Assembly: GCA_947427385.1 (NCBI GenBank) | Contig: CANEHT010000004.1 | Span: 1-64,000, forward strand | Direction of reading: 5' to 3' | DNA from: an uncultured Clostridia bacterium | GTDB taxonomy: Bacteria > Bacillota > Clostridia > Lachnospirales > CAMVHY01 | Length of the DNA: 64,000 nucleotides | In this document: positions 14,779-24,524 of the stretch, one piece after another | Position numbering within the stretch: the stretch's first letter is position 1 | Layout: every line of letters starts with the position of its first letter | Notes under the pieces: generated by a model | Database searches by the model: none | Told to the model about the DNA's origin: nothing | What the model saw: only the letters and a program-made list of their open reading frames with translations | Position numbers and translations under genes: made by a program

Positions 14779-17140
14779 AAAAATAAGGAATTTAGATAAA
14801 GAACAAATTGATCGTGATTTAGATTTAAAACAAGCAATTAAAAAACGTGCTAAACCGACTAGTGTTCAAGAAACAATTTGTTACAGAAGACTTATGGAAG
14901 ATGGTATTTGTGAAATAGTTCCGGGTTTCTATTCAAAAACGATAAAATTTGAAGATATAACATATCAATTGCTTGATCGTGATGGAAAAGTTGACGTATT
15001 TACGAGGTATTGTGAATTTCTGAATTATTTTGATCCACAGATACATGTTCAAATTTCAATTGTTAATCGTGCGATTGATAAAGTTGATTTTAAAAATCAA
15101 ATGTTTTTGAAGTATCGTGAAGATAATTTAAATGAAGCGCGTGAAGAATATAATAAAATGCTTAATGAAAAAATGATGCAGGGTCAAAGCAATATGATTC
15201 GTGAAAAATATTTGACTTTCACCGTTAAGGCTGTTGACTATCGAAATGCCGTACAAATTTTGTATCGCGTTGAAAATGATATTTTAAATAATTTCAAATC
15301 ATTTGGTGCACAAGCACATGTTTTAAATGGTCATGAACGTTTAGCATTAATGTATTATTTTTTCAATGGCGCCGAATCTTTTATCTTCAATTATAATTAT
15401 CTTCTTGCGTACGATTTATCAACGAAAGATTTTATTGCGCCTGATAGTTTTGATTTTAAACGTAAAAATTTGTATGCTATGGGACAGCGATATGGACAAA
15501 CTGTATTTCTAAAAGATTTACCGCCGGATTTATCTGATAAATTAGTTGCTGAACTTTCAGATTTACCGATTGGTATGAATATAAATATTCATATTGATAG
15601 TATTGAGCAAGATAAAGCTTTTGATTTAGTTAAACAAAAAATTTCGTTTATGGAACAACAGAAAATTGATGAAGAACGTAAAGCAATTAATAAAGGTTAC
15701 GATTTAAGTATGATTCCATGGGAATTGCGTTATAGTTTAGATGAAGCCGAAGATTTATTGGATAATCTACAAAATAAAAATCAACGTATATTTAAATTTA
15801 CTTGCTTAGTGCATGTTTCAGCTGATACGCTTGAAGATTTGGACGATTATATTTATCAAATAAAATCGGTTGCTCGTAAAAATAATTGCAAAATGGGTGA
15901 CTTAGATTATTTACAAGAAGAAGCTATGAATTCTTCATTGCCAATTGGTGTAAATCTTATCGATATTCACAGAACGCTTACAACTGCGAGCACCGCAATA
16001 TTTATTCCATTTACAACACAAGAATTATTTCAGCCGGGTGGTATGTATTATGGTATTAATTCGATTTCACGAAATTTAATATTTTTTGATCGTAAATCTC
16101 TCAAAAATGCAAACGGATTTATTTTAGGAACACCGGGTAGCGGTAAAAGTTTTGCGGCTAAACGTGAAATGTTGAACGTTTTATTAAATTCTGATGATGA
16201 AGTTCTTGTTATTGATCCTGAACGTGAATATGGAGCGATAGCTAATGGTTTACATGGTGAAGTAATTCATATTTCGGCCGGAAGTAAAAATCATATTAAC
16301 CCATTTGATATGACAGTTGATTACTCTGACAGCGATGATCCACTTCTGTTAAAATCTGAATTCGTTTTGTCACTTTGTGAATTAATTGTTGGTGGAAATG
16401 AAGGTTTGAGTTCAATTGCAAAAACAATTATCGACCGTGTTACAAAATTAACTTATACAAAATATCTTGCGGATCCAAAACCTGAGAATATGCCAACTTT
16501 GGTAACGTTCCATGAAATATTGAAGCAGCAACCTGAACCTGAGACACAAGAATTAGCTTTAGGTTTAGAGTTATATGTAACAGGAAGTTTGAGTGTATTT
16601 TCAAAACCAACAAATATTAACATATCAAACAGATTTATTGTTTATGATATAAAAGATTTAGGAAAGCAATTAAAAACTTTAGGAATGCTAATAGTTTTGG
16701 ATCAGATTTGGAATAGAATTACTGTAAACCGTGCGATTGGTAAACGAACTTGGATTTACATGGATGAAATTTATTTGCTATTCCAAAATGAATATTCAGC
16801 AAATTATTTATTTGAATTATATAAACGTGCGAGAAAGTGGGGTGGCGTTCCTACTGGTATCACGCAAAATGTTGAGGACTTATTAATTTCAGATTTAGCA
16901 CGACGTATGCTTTCTAACTCTGATTTCATTTTAATGATGAATCAGGCGGCAACTGATCGTGCTGAACTAGAAAAATTGTTAAATATTTCGTCACGACAAG
17001 GAAATTATGTTACAAATGTTTCGCCGGGACAAGGTTTATTATTTTGCGGAAGTACGATTGTTCCATTTACGGATAATTTCCCGAAAAATACTAATTTGTA
17101 TAAGATGATGACAACGAAGCCTGATGAGACAAGTGGGTGA
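14657..17140 (+). CDS. virB4: VirB4-family T4SS ATPase
   Basis: An 827-residue cytoplasmic ATPase that powers assembly of the secretion machine. The N-terminal ~400 residues are the VirB4 membrane-proximal domain. Walker A is GTPGSGKSFA near residue 493, followed by VLVIDPEREYGAIANGLHG. Walker B is WIYMDEIYLLF near 700, then KWGGVPTGITQNVEDLL, all characteristic of VirB4/TraE/TraC. I use the ATG at 14657; a GTG at 14648 is also in frame, and GGGAG at 14640 could serve either. It overlaps the PrgI gene by 122 bases, suggesting coupled translation. Confidence 0.93.
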   Translation: MSLFQKSKQKNIQKLEANQQIRKMFSNKEKIKNQNLKQINEKIRNLDKEQIDRDLDLKQAIKKRAKPTSVQETICYRRLMEDGICEIVPGFYSKTIKFEDITYQLLDRDGKVDVFTRYCEFLNYFDPQIHVQISIVNRAIDKVDFKNQMFLKYREDNLNEAREEYNKMLNEKMMQGQSNMIREKYLTFTVKAVDYRNAVQILYRVENDILNNFKSFGAQAHVLNGHERLALMYYFFNGAESFIFNYNYLLAYDLSTKDFIAPDSFDFKRKNLYAMGQRYGQTVFLKDLPPDLSDKLVAELSDLPIGMNINIHIDSIEQDKAFDLVKQKISFMEQQKIDEERKAINKGYDLSMIPWELRYSLDEAEDLLDNLQNKNQRIFKFTCLVHVSADTLEDLDDYIYQIKSVARKNNCKMGDLDYLQEEAMNSSLPIGVNLIDIHRTLTTASTAIFIPFTTQELFQPGGMYYGINSISRNLIFFDRKSLKNANGFILGTPGSGKSFAAKREMLNVLLNSDDEVLVIDPEREYGAIANGLHGEVIHISAGSKNHINPFDMTVDYSDSDDPLLLKSEFVLSLCELIVGGNEGLSSIAKTIIDRVTKLTYTKYLADPKPENMPTLVTFHEILKQQPEPETQELALGLELYVTGSLSVFSKPTNINISNRFIVYDIKDLGKQLKTLGMLIVLDQIWNRITVNRAIGKRTWIYMDEIYLLFQNEYSANYLFELYKRARKWGGVPTGITQNVEDLLISDLARRMLSNSDFILMMNQAATDRAELEKLLNISSRQGNYVTNVSPGQGLLFCGSTIVPFTDNFPKNTNLYKMMTTKPDETSG

Positions 17141-17146
17141 TATTAA

Positions 17147-20100
17147 ATGCCGGAAGATGATGAATATAAAAATTCGTCTGAAAGTAATGAAAATAGAAGT
17201 GAAGAACCTCAAAGTGATTTAAATAATAAAGGCTTTGAGCAATATGTCAATGAAGATGGAAGCAAAGATTCTATACTCGATAATGATTATTTTCAAGATT
17301 CAGAATCTATACCGCAAGAAAATTTTATTGTTAAGCCTAAGTCGACAGATTTAAATAAAGATGTAAGTAGTGATACTCATTCTACAAGTGATCAAATAAA
17401 AGATACGTCCGGAGAACAAGTTACAAATACGGATGATTATTATCAGTTTGAAAGTGATGATCATTCTGAAAATACTTCTGGACTTAATGAAAATGTTGGT
17501 GAATCAGAACAAGATTATTCTTCAAGCCAAGAAAGTTCATCACAGGTTTCATCACAAACGCCAATTACTTATTCTGCATCTAGTAGTAAAAATGTTTCAC
17601 AACAATCATCGGAAAAAAGTTCCAATAAGTCACCTATAAATGAGCAAAGTGCTTCAACATCAGCTTTAAATTCAACCGAACAAGAATCTTCAAGTTCTGG
17701 TCCATTGAAATCAGAGGGGAAAAGTTCTACTCCAATAAAATCAGAGAATACAAGTTCTGGGCCATTGAAGTCAGAGGGCGAAAGTTCTAGTCCGATAAAG
17801 TCAGAGAGTACAAGTTCTAGTCCATTAAAATCAAAAAGTGCAAGTTCTGATTCAGTACTTAAAGATCAGGAAACTTCGTCTCGGGGTTTAAGAAAAAGTG
17901 CAAATACGGGTGATTTAAAAAAAAGTAAAAGTTCAATTTTACAAAATAAGGACAAAAATAAAGACAAAGGTAAAAAAGATAAAGACAAAAAAGATAAAAA
18001 TAAAGATAAAGACAAAGATAGTAAAAAAAACAATACGAGTATGGCAAAAGCATTAAATGTAGCGAGTTCAATTTCTAATGTATTAAAAGTTGATGACGAA
18101 CAAAATGCCGCAGAAAATTTACTAAATAATTCAGCTAAAGAGTTAATAAGTGTTGGCAAACGAATGACGAAGTCTCAATTAAAAAAATTTGCGCTAAACC
18201 TATTAATGAAAAATGGGGTATCCAAATCAGTTGCAAAAAAAGCAGTAATTAAATTTTTAAATTCAACAAAAGCTGGAATTATTATTTCTGCACCGGTACA
18301 AGCTATTGCTACAACAAAAAATGTTTTTAGTGGAAATGTTGGAGATACATTTAAAGATGCAGCAATGAGTTTGGCAAGTGGTGACCCTGTACCGTTAATT
18401 ATTACAGCAGTTGTTATTGGTATAGTTATTTTATTTGGTTTATCTCTAATAGGAAGTTCTTTTTCAGAAAATTCAAAAGTAAATCCTACTAATTATGTTG
18501 AAGATATTGAAGTAGGTGAAAGTTCTGGAAGTGAAGTGTTAGATGACGATGAAGATGAAGAAAATCCTTTTAATGCAACTGCAATGATTAATTTTAATAA
18601 CACATTTAGCAATTTAAATGATTATTTTTACAAATATTCTGATGATAGCAATAATATGTTGTCTAATAGTTTAAAAAAATCGGATCAAAGTATTGATTTA
18701 ATGAAGCAGTTAACTAAAAAATTAGTTCAAACTAGGCAATTTAAATATAGTATTTTTGATGATTATTTTATAAAATATTTTTTTGATGAAGTTACTGAAA
18801 AAGAATTAAAAGATAAAGTAAAATCAGATATTAAAAGTAGTGGGATGCTTTTTACCGAAACTTATATAGGTAAAGCAATACAGACAAATAAACTTTATAA
18901 TTCTTTTAAAAAAGATTTGGATGATTATAAAACCAAAATTAATCAAATAAAAACAAATACAGAAAAAGTTGAAGGCGAAGATGAAAATACTTTTAAAAAT
19001 AAAGTAATTAATGAATTTAAAACTCAAAATCCTAATGTTGATTCTATTTATTTAACTTGTTATAAATTATTTTCTGATTCTGTCGATAATCTTAAGATTG
19101 TAAAAAATATCGATATGAATTTAGAAAATAGATGGGAAAATACAAGAGAATTAACTGGTTTGTTATATTTTATTAAGAATATAAATGATGTTGATGAAAA
19201 TAGAAATTTAAATATCGAAGCTAATGATTTAGAAAATATATTAAAAAGTCTTGAAGATGAAATGACAGATTTAAACGTAAGTATTATTGGTAAAAATTTA
19301 TCAGGTGAAGATTTGGATTTTAATTATGTTTATGGAAGTAAACGCAAAAAAACTTCTTTGTATTTCGAAAAAGAATTTTTAAATACGTGTGATGTTAAAT
19401 ACCAAGAAATTATAGATGGTATAGGTGCAAAAGAAGATATCTCAGCTATTAATTTGTCTGATTATAAAAATATTATGGATAATACAGAAAGTTGGAGTTT
19501 GGTTCGTAATCTCCAAATATTTGAGGGTTTAATCAATAATTATAATGAATCTTATATCCCTAATGATTTGTTATTGGGGAACAATCTAGATGAGGAAGTA
19601 GGTAATCAAGATAATGAAGATGATGGAAGCGAAGAAGATGGCGGAGAAGAGGAAATTTACGATTTTAATAATTGCCTTTATAAAGTTTATTCAATTATAC
19701 AAGAAAAAATGGCGAATAATTTTGGAACATCTAAGTATAATGGCTCAGAAGAAAAAAAAGATGAAAGTATAGTTACTAGTAAAGTTACGCCTACATCTAC
19801 GCAAGTACCTACACCTACTACGGAACCATACGAACGAAAAAATAATAATATTTTTTATGGGATACCGGAAATTGATGTCACTGCAATTGATAAAACTTTT
19901 TATTTTCCTACGGAAATGATAAGTGTTGAACTATTAAATACGCCAGGAGTATCAAATAGTCCACTAGGAACCTCTAGCAAAGCAATGAATGTTGTAAAGA
20001 AAGATGAAATAATTCAAAGAGTAGAGGATTTAATTCCGTTATTAATTGGTTATCAAGATATAGTAAAAGATATTCAAAAGGAAAATAAAAATGAAATTTC

Positions 20101-21394
20101 AGATGTAGAAAAAAGAATTTCCGATGAAAATGCAAGCAATGATTTTATTAATAAAGGTGATAATGGTAGCAAGTATATTTATGAAGATTCAGAAATTGAT
20201 GATTTATTTGCTTTTGACGACTTAAGTACAATTGAGATTGATGAAGAAAAATATTACGTATTTGACAATATTTCTGAATTAAGTGAGATAAAACTTGACC
20301 TTAGCTCAAAAGATTTTTTAACATGGTTTAAAAATGAGGAAGATGATACATCTTTTTATAATAATTATATTCCGGAAGCATTTATTTTTGATGAAGATGA
20401 TGAATTAGAAGACGTTGAATATGCAGGTGATTTTGCAGAAATTTTAAAAGACGCAGATGAAGATTTAAAATCTGAAATGTTTAAAGAGGCTAATCAGCAA
20501 TATGAAAGACTTTCATCTGATTCAGACTATGATCTTAGTGAAGAATATATTGTTTTTAAATATCTTTTATTTGGTGGCATACAAAATTTTGAACCAGTTT
20601 TAAATCAAGTTTGGGAAGAAAATATTTTTAATGTTTTTGGAAACTTTACAACTGAGAAAACGAATTTAGCTAGTGATGATATACCTTTTACTAATTCTTA
20701 TAATGATTATATTGATTTAAATATGCCAGTTGGAAAAGAAATTTATGCTATTTGTTCAGGTAAAGTTGTTGAAAAAACTGATAATAGTATAACGATAAGA
20801 AGTTCAGAACAATTGTTTGACGAAAATAATTATATTTTTTATGTTGAATATACGAATTTATCACCAAATGTTAATGTAGATGATGAAGTATTTAGATATC
20901 CTGTACCGACAGAAGATTATTTTGAACAAGATGCAAATGGAAATATAAAAGATTCTACGATTATAGGAAAGGCTAAAACTGAAAATTTGCAAATAAAATG
21001 TTATATTAATGATCAATCAATGTTAGTTAATCCAAGATTGATAATTCAAGATGATGATGGATTACCAATTGTACCGTATTTACCTTCTAAATCTTCAACA
21101 GAGCAATCGTTTGCTTATCCTTCATATAAAATGTATACGTTACCACCAAAAGTTGAAACTCCAAAGATTACTCCATACCTAGAGCCACCAGATCCATTAC
21201 ACAGAAAATTATTATTTGTTTTTGGAACAATAACTTATTATGCGGGATTGCTTTATGCGATTTGGGCAATAATAAAATTTGCATTAGGACTTCATGATTA
21301 TGAGAGTGCAAATTATCAAGCGATTTGGCAATTTATTGCGGCATCAGTTTTAATTTTTGGAGCATTACTTTTAAAATATTTATCAGGTTTATAA
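17147..21394 (+). CDS. Giant T4SS-associated protein: Ser-rich region, membrane helix, degenerate M23 domain, pilin-like tail
   Basis: A 1415-residue protein in the slot where Firmicute conjugation modules carry a cell-wall hydrolase. Residues ~1-250 are Ser/Glu-rich with an imperfect tandem repeat of the type SS-x-PLKSE-x-x-S (nt ~17690-17840). A Lys/Asp run (~265-300) follows, then a membrane helix at about 418-440 (LIITAVVIGIVILFGLSLIG). A long acidic helical region comes next, with a Thr/Pro linker near 880. Residues ~1180-1295 resemble an M23/LytM fold (YNDYIDLNMPVGKEIYAICS ... MLVNPRLII) in which the zinc-binding H-x-H is replaced (LQIKCY), so it is probably catalytically dead. The last ~60 residues are two membrane helices matching the pilin-like module (LYAIWAIIKFALGL ... 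YQAIWQFIAASVLIFGALL). It may bridge the envelope. Confidence 0.8.
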   Translation: MPEDDEYKNSSESNENRSEEPQSDLNNKGFEQYVNEDGSKDSILDNDYFQDSESIPQENFIVKPKSTDLNKDVSSDTHSTSDQIKDTSGEQVTNTDDYYQFESDDHSENTSGLNENVGESEQDYSSSQESSSQVSSQTPITYSASSSKNVSQQSSEKSSNKSPINEQSASTSALNSTEQESSSSGPLKSEGKSSTPIKSENTSSGPLKSEGESSSPIKSESTSSSPLKSKSASSDSVLKDQETSSRGLRKSANTGDLKKSKSSILQNKDKNKDKGKKDKDKKDKNKDKDKDSKKNNTSMAKALNVASSISNVLKVDDEQNAAENLLNNSAKELISVGKRMTKSQLKKFALNLLMKNGVSKSVAKKAVIKFLNSTKAGIIISAPVQAIATTKNVFSGNVGDTFKDAAMSLASGDPVPLIITAVVIGIVILFGLSLIGSSFSENSKVNPTNYVEDIEVGESSGSEVLDDDEDEENPFNATAMINFNNTFSNLNDYFYKYSDDSNNMLSNSLKKSDQSIDLMKQLTKKLVQTRQFKYSIFDDYFIKYFFDEVTEKELKDKVKSDIKSSGMLFTETYIGKAIQTNKLYNSFKKDLDDYKTKINQIKTNTEKVEGEDENTFKNKVINEFKTQNPNVDSIYLTCYKLFSDSVDNLKIVKNIDMNLENRWENTRELTGLLYFIKNINDVDENRNLNIEANDLENILKSLEDEMTDLNVSIIGKNLSGEDLDFNYVYGSKRKKTSLYFEKEFLNTCDVKYQEIIDGIGAKEDISAINLSDYKNIMDNTESWSLVRNLQIFEGLINNYNESYIPNDLLLGNNLDEEVGNQDNEDDGSEEDGGEEEIYDFNNCLYKVYSIIQEKMANNFGTSKYNGSEEKKDESIVTSKVTPTSTQVPTPTTEPYERKNNNIFYGIPEIDVTAIDKTFYFPTEMISVELLNTPGVSNSPLGTSSKAMNVVKKDEIIQRVEDLIPLLIGYQDIVKDIQKENKNEISDVEKRISDENASNDFINKGDNGSKYIYEDSEIDDLFAFDDLSTIEIDEEKYYVFDNISELSEIKLDLSSKDFLTWFKNEEDDTSFYNNYIPEAFIFDEDDELEDVEYAGDFAEILKDADEDLKSEMFKEANQQYERLSSDSDYDLSEEYIVFKYLLFGGIQNFEPVLNQVWEENIFNVFGNFTTEKTNLASDDIPFTNSYNDYIDLNMPVGKEIYAICSGKVVEKTDNSITIRSSEQLFDENNYIFYVEYTNLSPNVNVDDEVFRYPVPTEDYFEQDANGNIKDSTIIGKAKTENLQIKCYINDQSMLVNPRLIIQDDDGLPIVPYLPSKSSTEQSFAYPSYKMYTLPPKVETPKITPYLEPPDPLHRKLLFVFGTITYYAGLLYAIWAIIKFALGLHDYESANYQAIWQFIAASVLIFGALLLKYLSGL
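17685..17850 (+). repeat. Coding tandem repeat in the giant T4SS protein
   Basis: Five or so imperfect copies of a ~33-base unit encoding Ser-Ser-x-Pro-(Leu/Ile)-Lys-Ser-(Glu/Lys)-x-x-Ser. Copies differ at synonymous and non-synonymous sites, and copy number could vary between strains. Confidence 0.75.
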
Positions 21395-21399
21395 AAAAG

Positions 21400-21426
21400 G
21401 AGATCACTGTGAAGTGATCTCTTTTT
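21400..21426. terminator. Terminator at the end of the T4SS operon
   Basis: GAGATCACT / AGTGATCTC stem, T5 on the plus strand and A6 before it. It also fits the end of the convergent ROK kinase gene on the minus strand. Confidence 0.85.
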
Positions 21427-21434
21427 ACGTCAAG

Positions 21435-22352
21435 TTAATTTTTTAAAAATGCAGCGCCAACAATTCCAGCATCATTTCCTAATTTAGCTTGAACAATTTT
21501 AGTATCAAGATTTTTCATGTAAACATTTTTTTGAATTTGTTTTCGCAGAGGAGTTAAAAGTCTTTTACCTTGCGCACTGATTCCGCCGCCAATAACAATA
21601 ATTTCTGGATGTAAAATATTTATCAAATTTGTTAAGCCTTCTGCCAAATAAAAAATATAATTATTTATGACATCTTGTGCAGTTTTATCATTTGCATCAG
21701 CAATTTCAAAAATTTTTTGCGCATTTAATTCCGTATTCAATTTTGAATTCGGATTTTTTTTTGCAGCAATAATTGCCTGATTTATTAAAGCGGTTGCTGA
21801 AGCATAAGTTTCCCAACAACCATTTCTTCCACAGTTACATTTTTCACCATTTGAAATTATTACATGATGTCCGATTTCACCAGCGCCGGCTTGAAATCCT
21901 TTATAAATTTTTCCGTCAATAATTATTCCGCCGCCGATACCTGTGCCCAAAGTTACCATAATCGAATTTTTGTAACCTTTAGATGTACCGAAAAGATATT
22001 CGGCGAATGCGGCACAGTTAGCATCATTTTCAAGATAAACTGGCGAATCAAAATATTTTTTCAATTCATTTTCAATATTAAAATTATCCAAGCTTTCGAT
22101 GTTGCAAGCATGTAAAATTGTTTTATTTTGACATCTTCCGGGAATGCCAATACCAATTGATTTAATTTGAGAGAGTGAAATATTACTTTCATTTAAAATT
22201 TCAATACAATTTGTTGCCATGTCTTTTATTATTAATTCAGATTTTCGTTTTGGACGTGTTGGAATACTTTTTTTCAAAATTATTTCGCCAGTTTTATTGA
22301 CCAAACCTATAGCAATATTTGTACCGCCTAAATCTATACCGATGTAATACAT
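21435..22352 (-). CDS. ROK-family sugar kinase (glucokinase type)
   Basis: A 305-residue cytoplasmic kinase that phosphorylates a hexose, most likely glucose. The N-terminal ATP motif is GIDLGGTNIAIGLV. The ROK signature and zinc motif are clear: GAGEIGHHVI and CNCGRNGCWETYAS. The catalytic Asp is in LENDANCAA and the C-terminal phosphate motif is VIGGGISAQG. GGAGGT precedes the ATG. It lies 11 bases after gdpP and probably shares its transcript. It could equally use N-acetyl sugars. Confidence 0.88.
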   Translation of the reverse strand: MYYIGIDLGGTNIAIGLVNKTGEIILKKSIPTRPKRKSELIIKDMATNCIEILNESNISLSQIKSIGIGIPGRCQNKTILHACNIESLDNFNIENELKKYFDSPVYLENDANCAAFAEYLFGTSKGYKNSIMVTLGTGIGGGIIIDGKIYKGFQAGAGEIGHHVIISNGEKCNCGRNGCWETYASATALINQAIIAAKKNPNSKLNTELNAQKIFEIADANDKTAQDVINNYIFYLAEGLTNLINILHPEIIVIGGGISAQGKRLLTPLRKQIQKNVYMKNLDTKIVQAKLGNDAGIVGAAFLKN

Positions 22353-22363
22353 TTTACCTCCAA

Positions 22364-24211
22364 TTAGGAATTGATAGCATTTTTTAATTTTTCGATAGCG
22401 TCATTTATAGAAATTTTTTCGAGTTGAGCACCAGATGAAGAAAAATGTCCGCCACCACCCATTCGTTCCATTATTAATTGAACATTTATTTTACCCAAAC
22501 TTCGTGCACTTATTATGATTTTATTTTCGTATTCGCACAAAACAAATGCAGCAGCGATACCATTTATGTTTAAGAGTTCATCAGCGGCTTGAGCGGCAAT
22601 CAATATTGCGTTAGAATTGTTTTTTCCACAGACGCTTATAGCAATATTTTTGTTAAAGATTTGCATATTAGTTATGGCAGAAATTTTTGCTTTGTAGGTT
22701 TCAAAATCATCACGGAAAAACATTTTAACACAAGTACTATCAGCGCCTTTTCGTTGTAAGAATGCGGCAACTTCATAAGTTCGTGCGCCAGTTTTAAAGG
22801 TAAAATTTTTTGTGTCAATCATAATTCCGGCCAAAAGTGCATTTGCTTCTGTTGCCGACAATTTTATATCTTTTATTTGCAGCATTTCTGTTACTAATTC
22901 CGCTGTTGATGACGCATATGGTTCGTAGTAATTCATTACGGTATCATCTACGAACTCAACATTTTTTCGATGATGGTCGAAAACGACAACATGATGCGAA
23001 TTTTTTATAAGCTCCGGGAAATCTAAAAGCGATGGGCGATGCGTATCGACAATGACAATTAGTGACGAAGCATCTAAAAATTTTTCAACTTCTTGATTTT
23101 TAATAAATACGTCAGTTTTATATTCGAGAGTTTCAATTATTTTTTCATACATAAGTTTTATGCTTTCAGTGACTTCATTTAAAATTATCCGACATTTTTT
23201 ACCTTCGGACGTTACAAATTTATATACACCAATAGCTGAACCAAGACAATCCGGATCAGAATTTTTATGTCCCATAACAATAATATTTGATGCTTCAGAA
23301 ATTAATTCTTTAAAAATATAAGTTTTAACTCTGGCACGAACTTTTGTATTCGTATTGATTTTGGTTTGTTTGTCGCCGAAAAAATAAAATTTGTTAGCAT
23401 TTTTTATTAAAACTTGGTCGCCGCCGCGGTCAAGTGCTAAATCCAAAGATGCACGTGCATATTCCATCGATTGGTTCAAAGTTTTTCCACCGATACCAAT
23501 ACCGATGCTAAGAGTAAGTGGAAATTGATTGCCCATATCAATTTCGCGGATTTGGTTAAGAATATAAAATTTTTTTTCTTTGAAATAATCAAGTTTATCT
23601 TGCGAAAAGATAAAAATATATTTGTCATGCTCAAATTTTTTTATTATGCCGCCTAAATCTAATGCCATTGCATTTAATTTACGTTCGATAAGTGCGAGAA
23701 GTAAAGGTTTTTTGATTTCTTCAGTAGTTTTTAATGCTTCATCGTAATTATCAACCATAATTAATCCAACGGCCGTATTAATAAATTTCGTTTCGTTTCC
23801 TTCATATTTAATTAAATACAAAATTTTGTAAGTGCGGTCAATTTTTGTCGCGCCAAAATAACCATAATAATAATTATCGTCGAAAATAATTTTTTGTTTT
23901 TCTAAATTCGTGTCAAATCCATGAATATAATCTGTAATTTTTTTCCCCACTGAAAATTTTTTTATCTCTGTCGCTTTCTCATCCGCATAAATTATTTTAC
24001 TACCTTCTAAAATTAAATATGGAAATGGCATTTCATCCGTTAAATATTTATTATGCTCGAGGTCAGATATATGTTGAATGAGGACGAAAATTAATGTTAA
24101 AAGTGCAAGATAAATATTACACCAGCCAACTAATATAAAAATTATTGTGTAAATAAAAATTGATTTTTTGATAGCTGATTTACTTAAAATTTTGTTAAGT
24201 GAATTAAACAT
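22364..24211 (-). CDS. gdpP: Cyclic-di-AMP phosphodiesterase GdpP
   Basis: A 615-residue membrane enzyme that hydrolyses c-di-AMP. There are two N-terminal membrane helices (~15-50), a PAS-like region, a degenerate GGDEF domain (SIGIGIGGKTLNQSMEYARA), then DHH/DHHA1. The DHH metal site is GHKNSDPDCLGSAIG near residue 312, VFDHHRK near 409, and GGGGH near 584. I use the ATG at 24211 with GTGGAGGG upstream, not the GTG at 24223 that overlaps it. It is preceded by a MazG-like gene and followed by a ROK kinase on the same strand. Confidence 0.93.
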   Translation of the reverse strand: MFNSLNKILSKSAIKKSIFIYTIIFILVGWCNIYLALLTLIFVLIQHISDLEHNKYLTDEMPFPYLILEGSKIIYADEKATEIKKFSVGKKITDYIHGFDTNLEKQKIIFDDNYYYGYFGATKIDRTYKILYLIKYEGNETKFINTAVGLIMVDNYDEALKTTEEIKKPLLLALIERKLNAMALDLGGIIKKFEHDKYIFIFSQDKLDYFKEKKFYILNQIREIDMGNQFPLTLSIGIGIGGKTLNQSMEYARASLDLALDRGGDQVLIKNANKFYFFGDKQTKINTNTKVRARVKTYIFKELISEASNIIVMGHKNSDPDCLGSAIGVYKFVTSEGKKCRIILNEVTESIKLMYEKIIETLEYKTDVFIKNQEVEKFLDASSLIVIVDTHRPSLLDFPELIKNSHHVVVFDHHRKNVEFVDDTVMNYYEPYASSTAELVTEMLQIKDIKLSATEANALLAGIMIDTKNFTFKTGARTYEVAAFLQRKGADSTCVKMFFRDDFETYKAKISAITNMQIFNKNIAISVCGKNNSNAILIAAQAADELLNINGIAAAFVLCEYENKIIISARSLGKINVQLIMERMGGGGHFSSSGAQLEKISINDAIEKLKNAINS

Positions 24212-24509
24212 TATTCCCTCCACTACGTGTAAGATGTTTTAACAAATTTACGGATTGGATATATAAAATATTTTGCTTTGCTAAATTTAATTTCAATTTC
24301 CCTACTGCTTTTGTATCAATCGTATTACTATTAATTCCAAGTTTATCAGCTAAAATATAAGTAAAAATAATAATATCGGCAAAAGTTTGCGCACGGTCAT
24401 TATTTTGTGTCAATGTTTGCGTAAATAAATTTGAAACTGATGCCAATAGTTCACATTTTAATTTCTCAACTAATTTAATATTTTGTGCGATGTCAAAATC
24501 ATCCGGCAA
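24204..24509 (-). CDS. MazG-like small protein
   Basis: A 101-residue all-helical protein resembling the small MazG-like family often found upstream of gdpP-type genes in Firmicutes. The segment RAQTFADIIIFTYILADKLG corresponds to the metal-binding helix of MazG-type nucleotide pyrophosphohydrolases but lacks a full E-x-x-E pair, so enzyme activity is uncertain. The TTG at 24509 has GAGGTG six bases upstream and is preferred over the GTG inside that site. The end overlaps the gdpP start region. Confidence 0.65.
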   Translation of the reverse strand: MPDDFDIAQNIKLVEKLKCELLASVSNLFTQTLTQNNDRAQTFADIIIFTYILADKLGINSNTIDTKAVGKLKLNLAKQNILYIQSVNLLKHLTRSGGNNV

Positions 24510-24524
24510 TGTTTTCACCTCTTT

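Noticed and set aside
17859..18159. Minus-strand Leu/Phe/Tyr-rich frames opposite the Lys/Asp run of the giant T4SS protein
   Set aside because: Their composition is the simple antisense of AAA/GAT repeats; they have no start signals.
20690..21030. Active M23 wall hydrolase in the giant T4SS protein
   Set aside because: Both expected zinc-binding His motifs are replaced (NDYID and LQIKCY), so the fold may remain but activity is unlikely.
8847..21394. Calling the region an integrative conjugative element
   Set aside because: The machine genes match such elements but relaxase, integrase, oriT-like repeats and attachment sites are not visible, so mobility is not supported.
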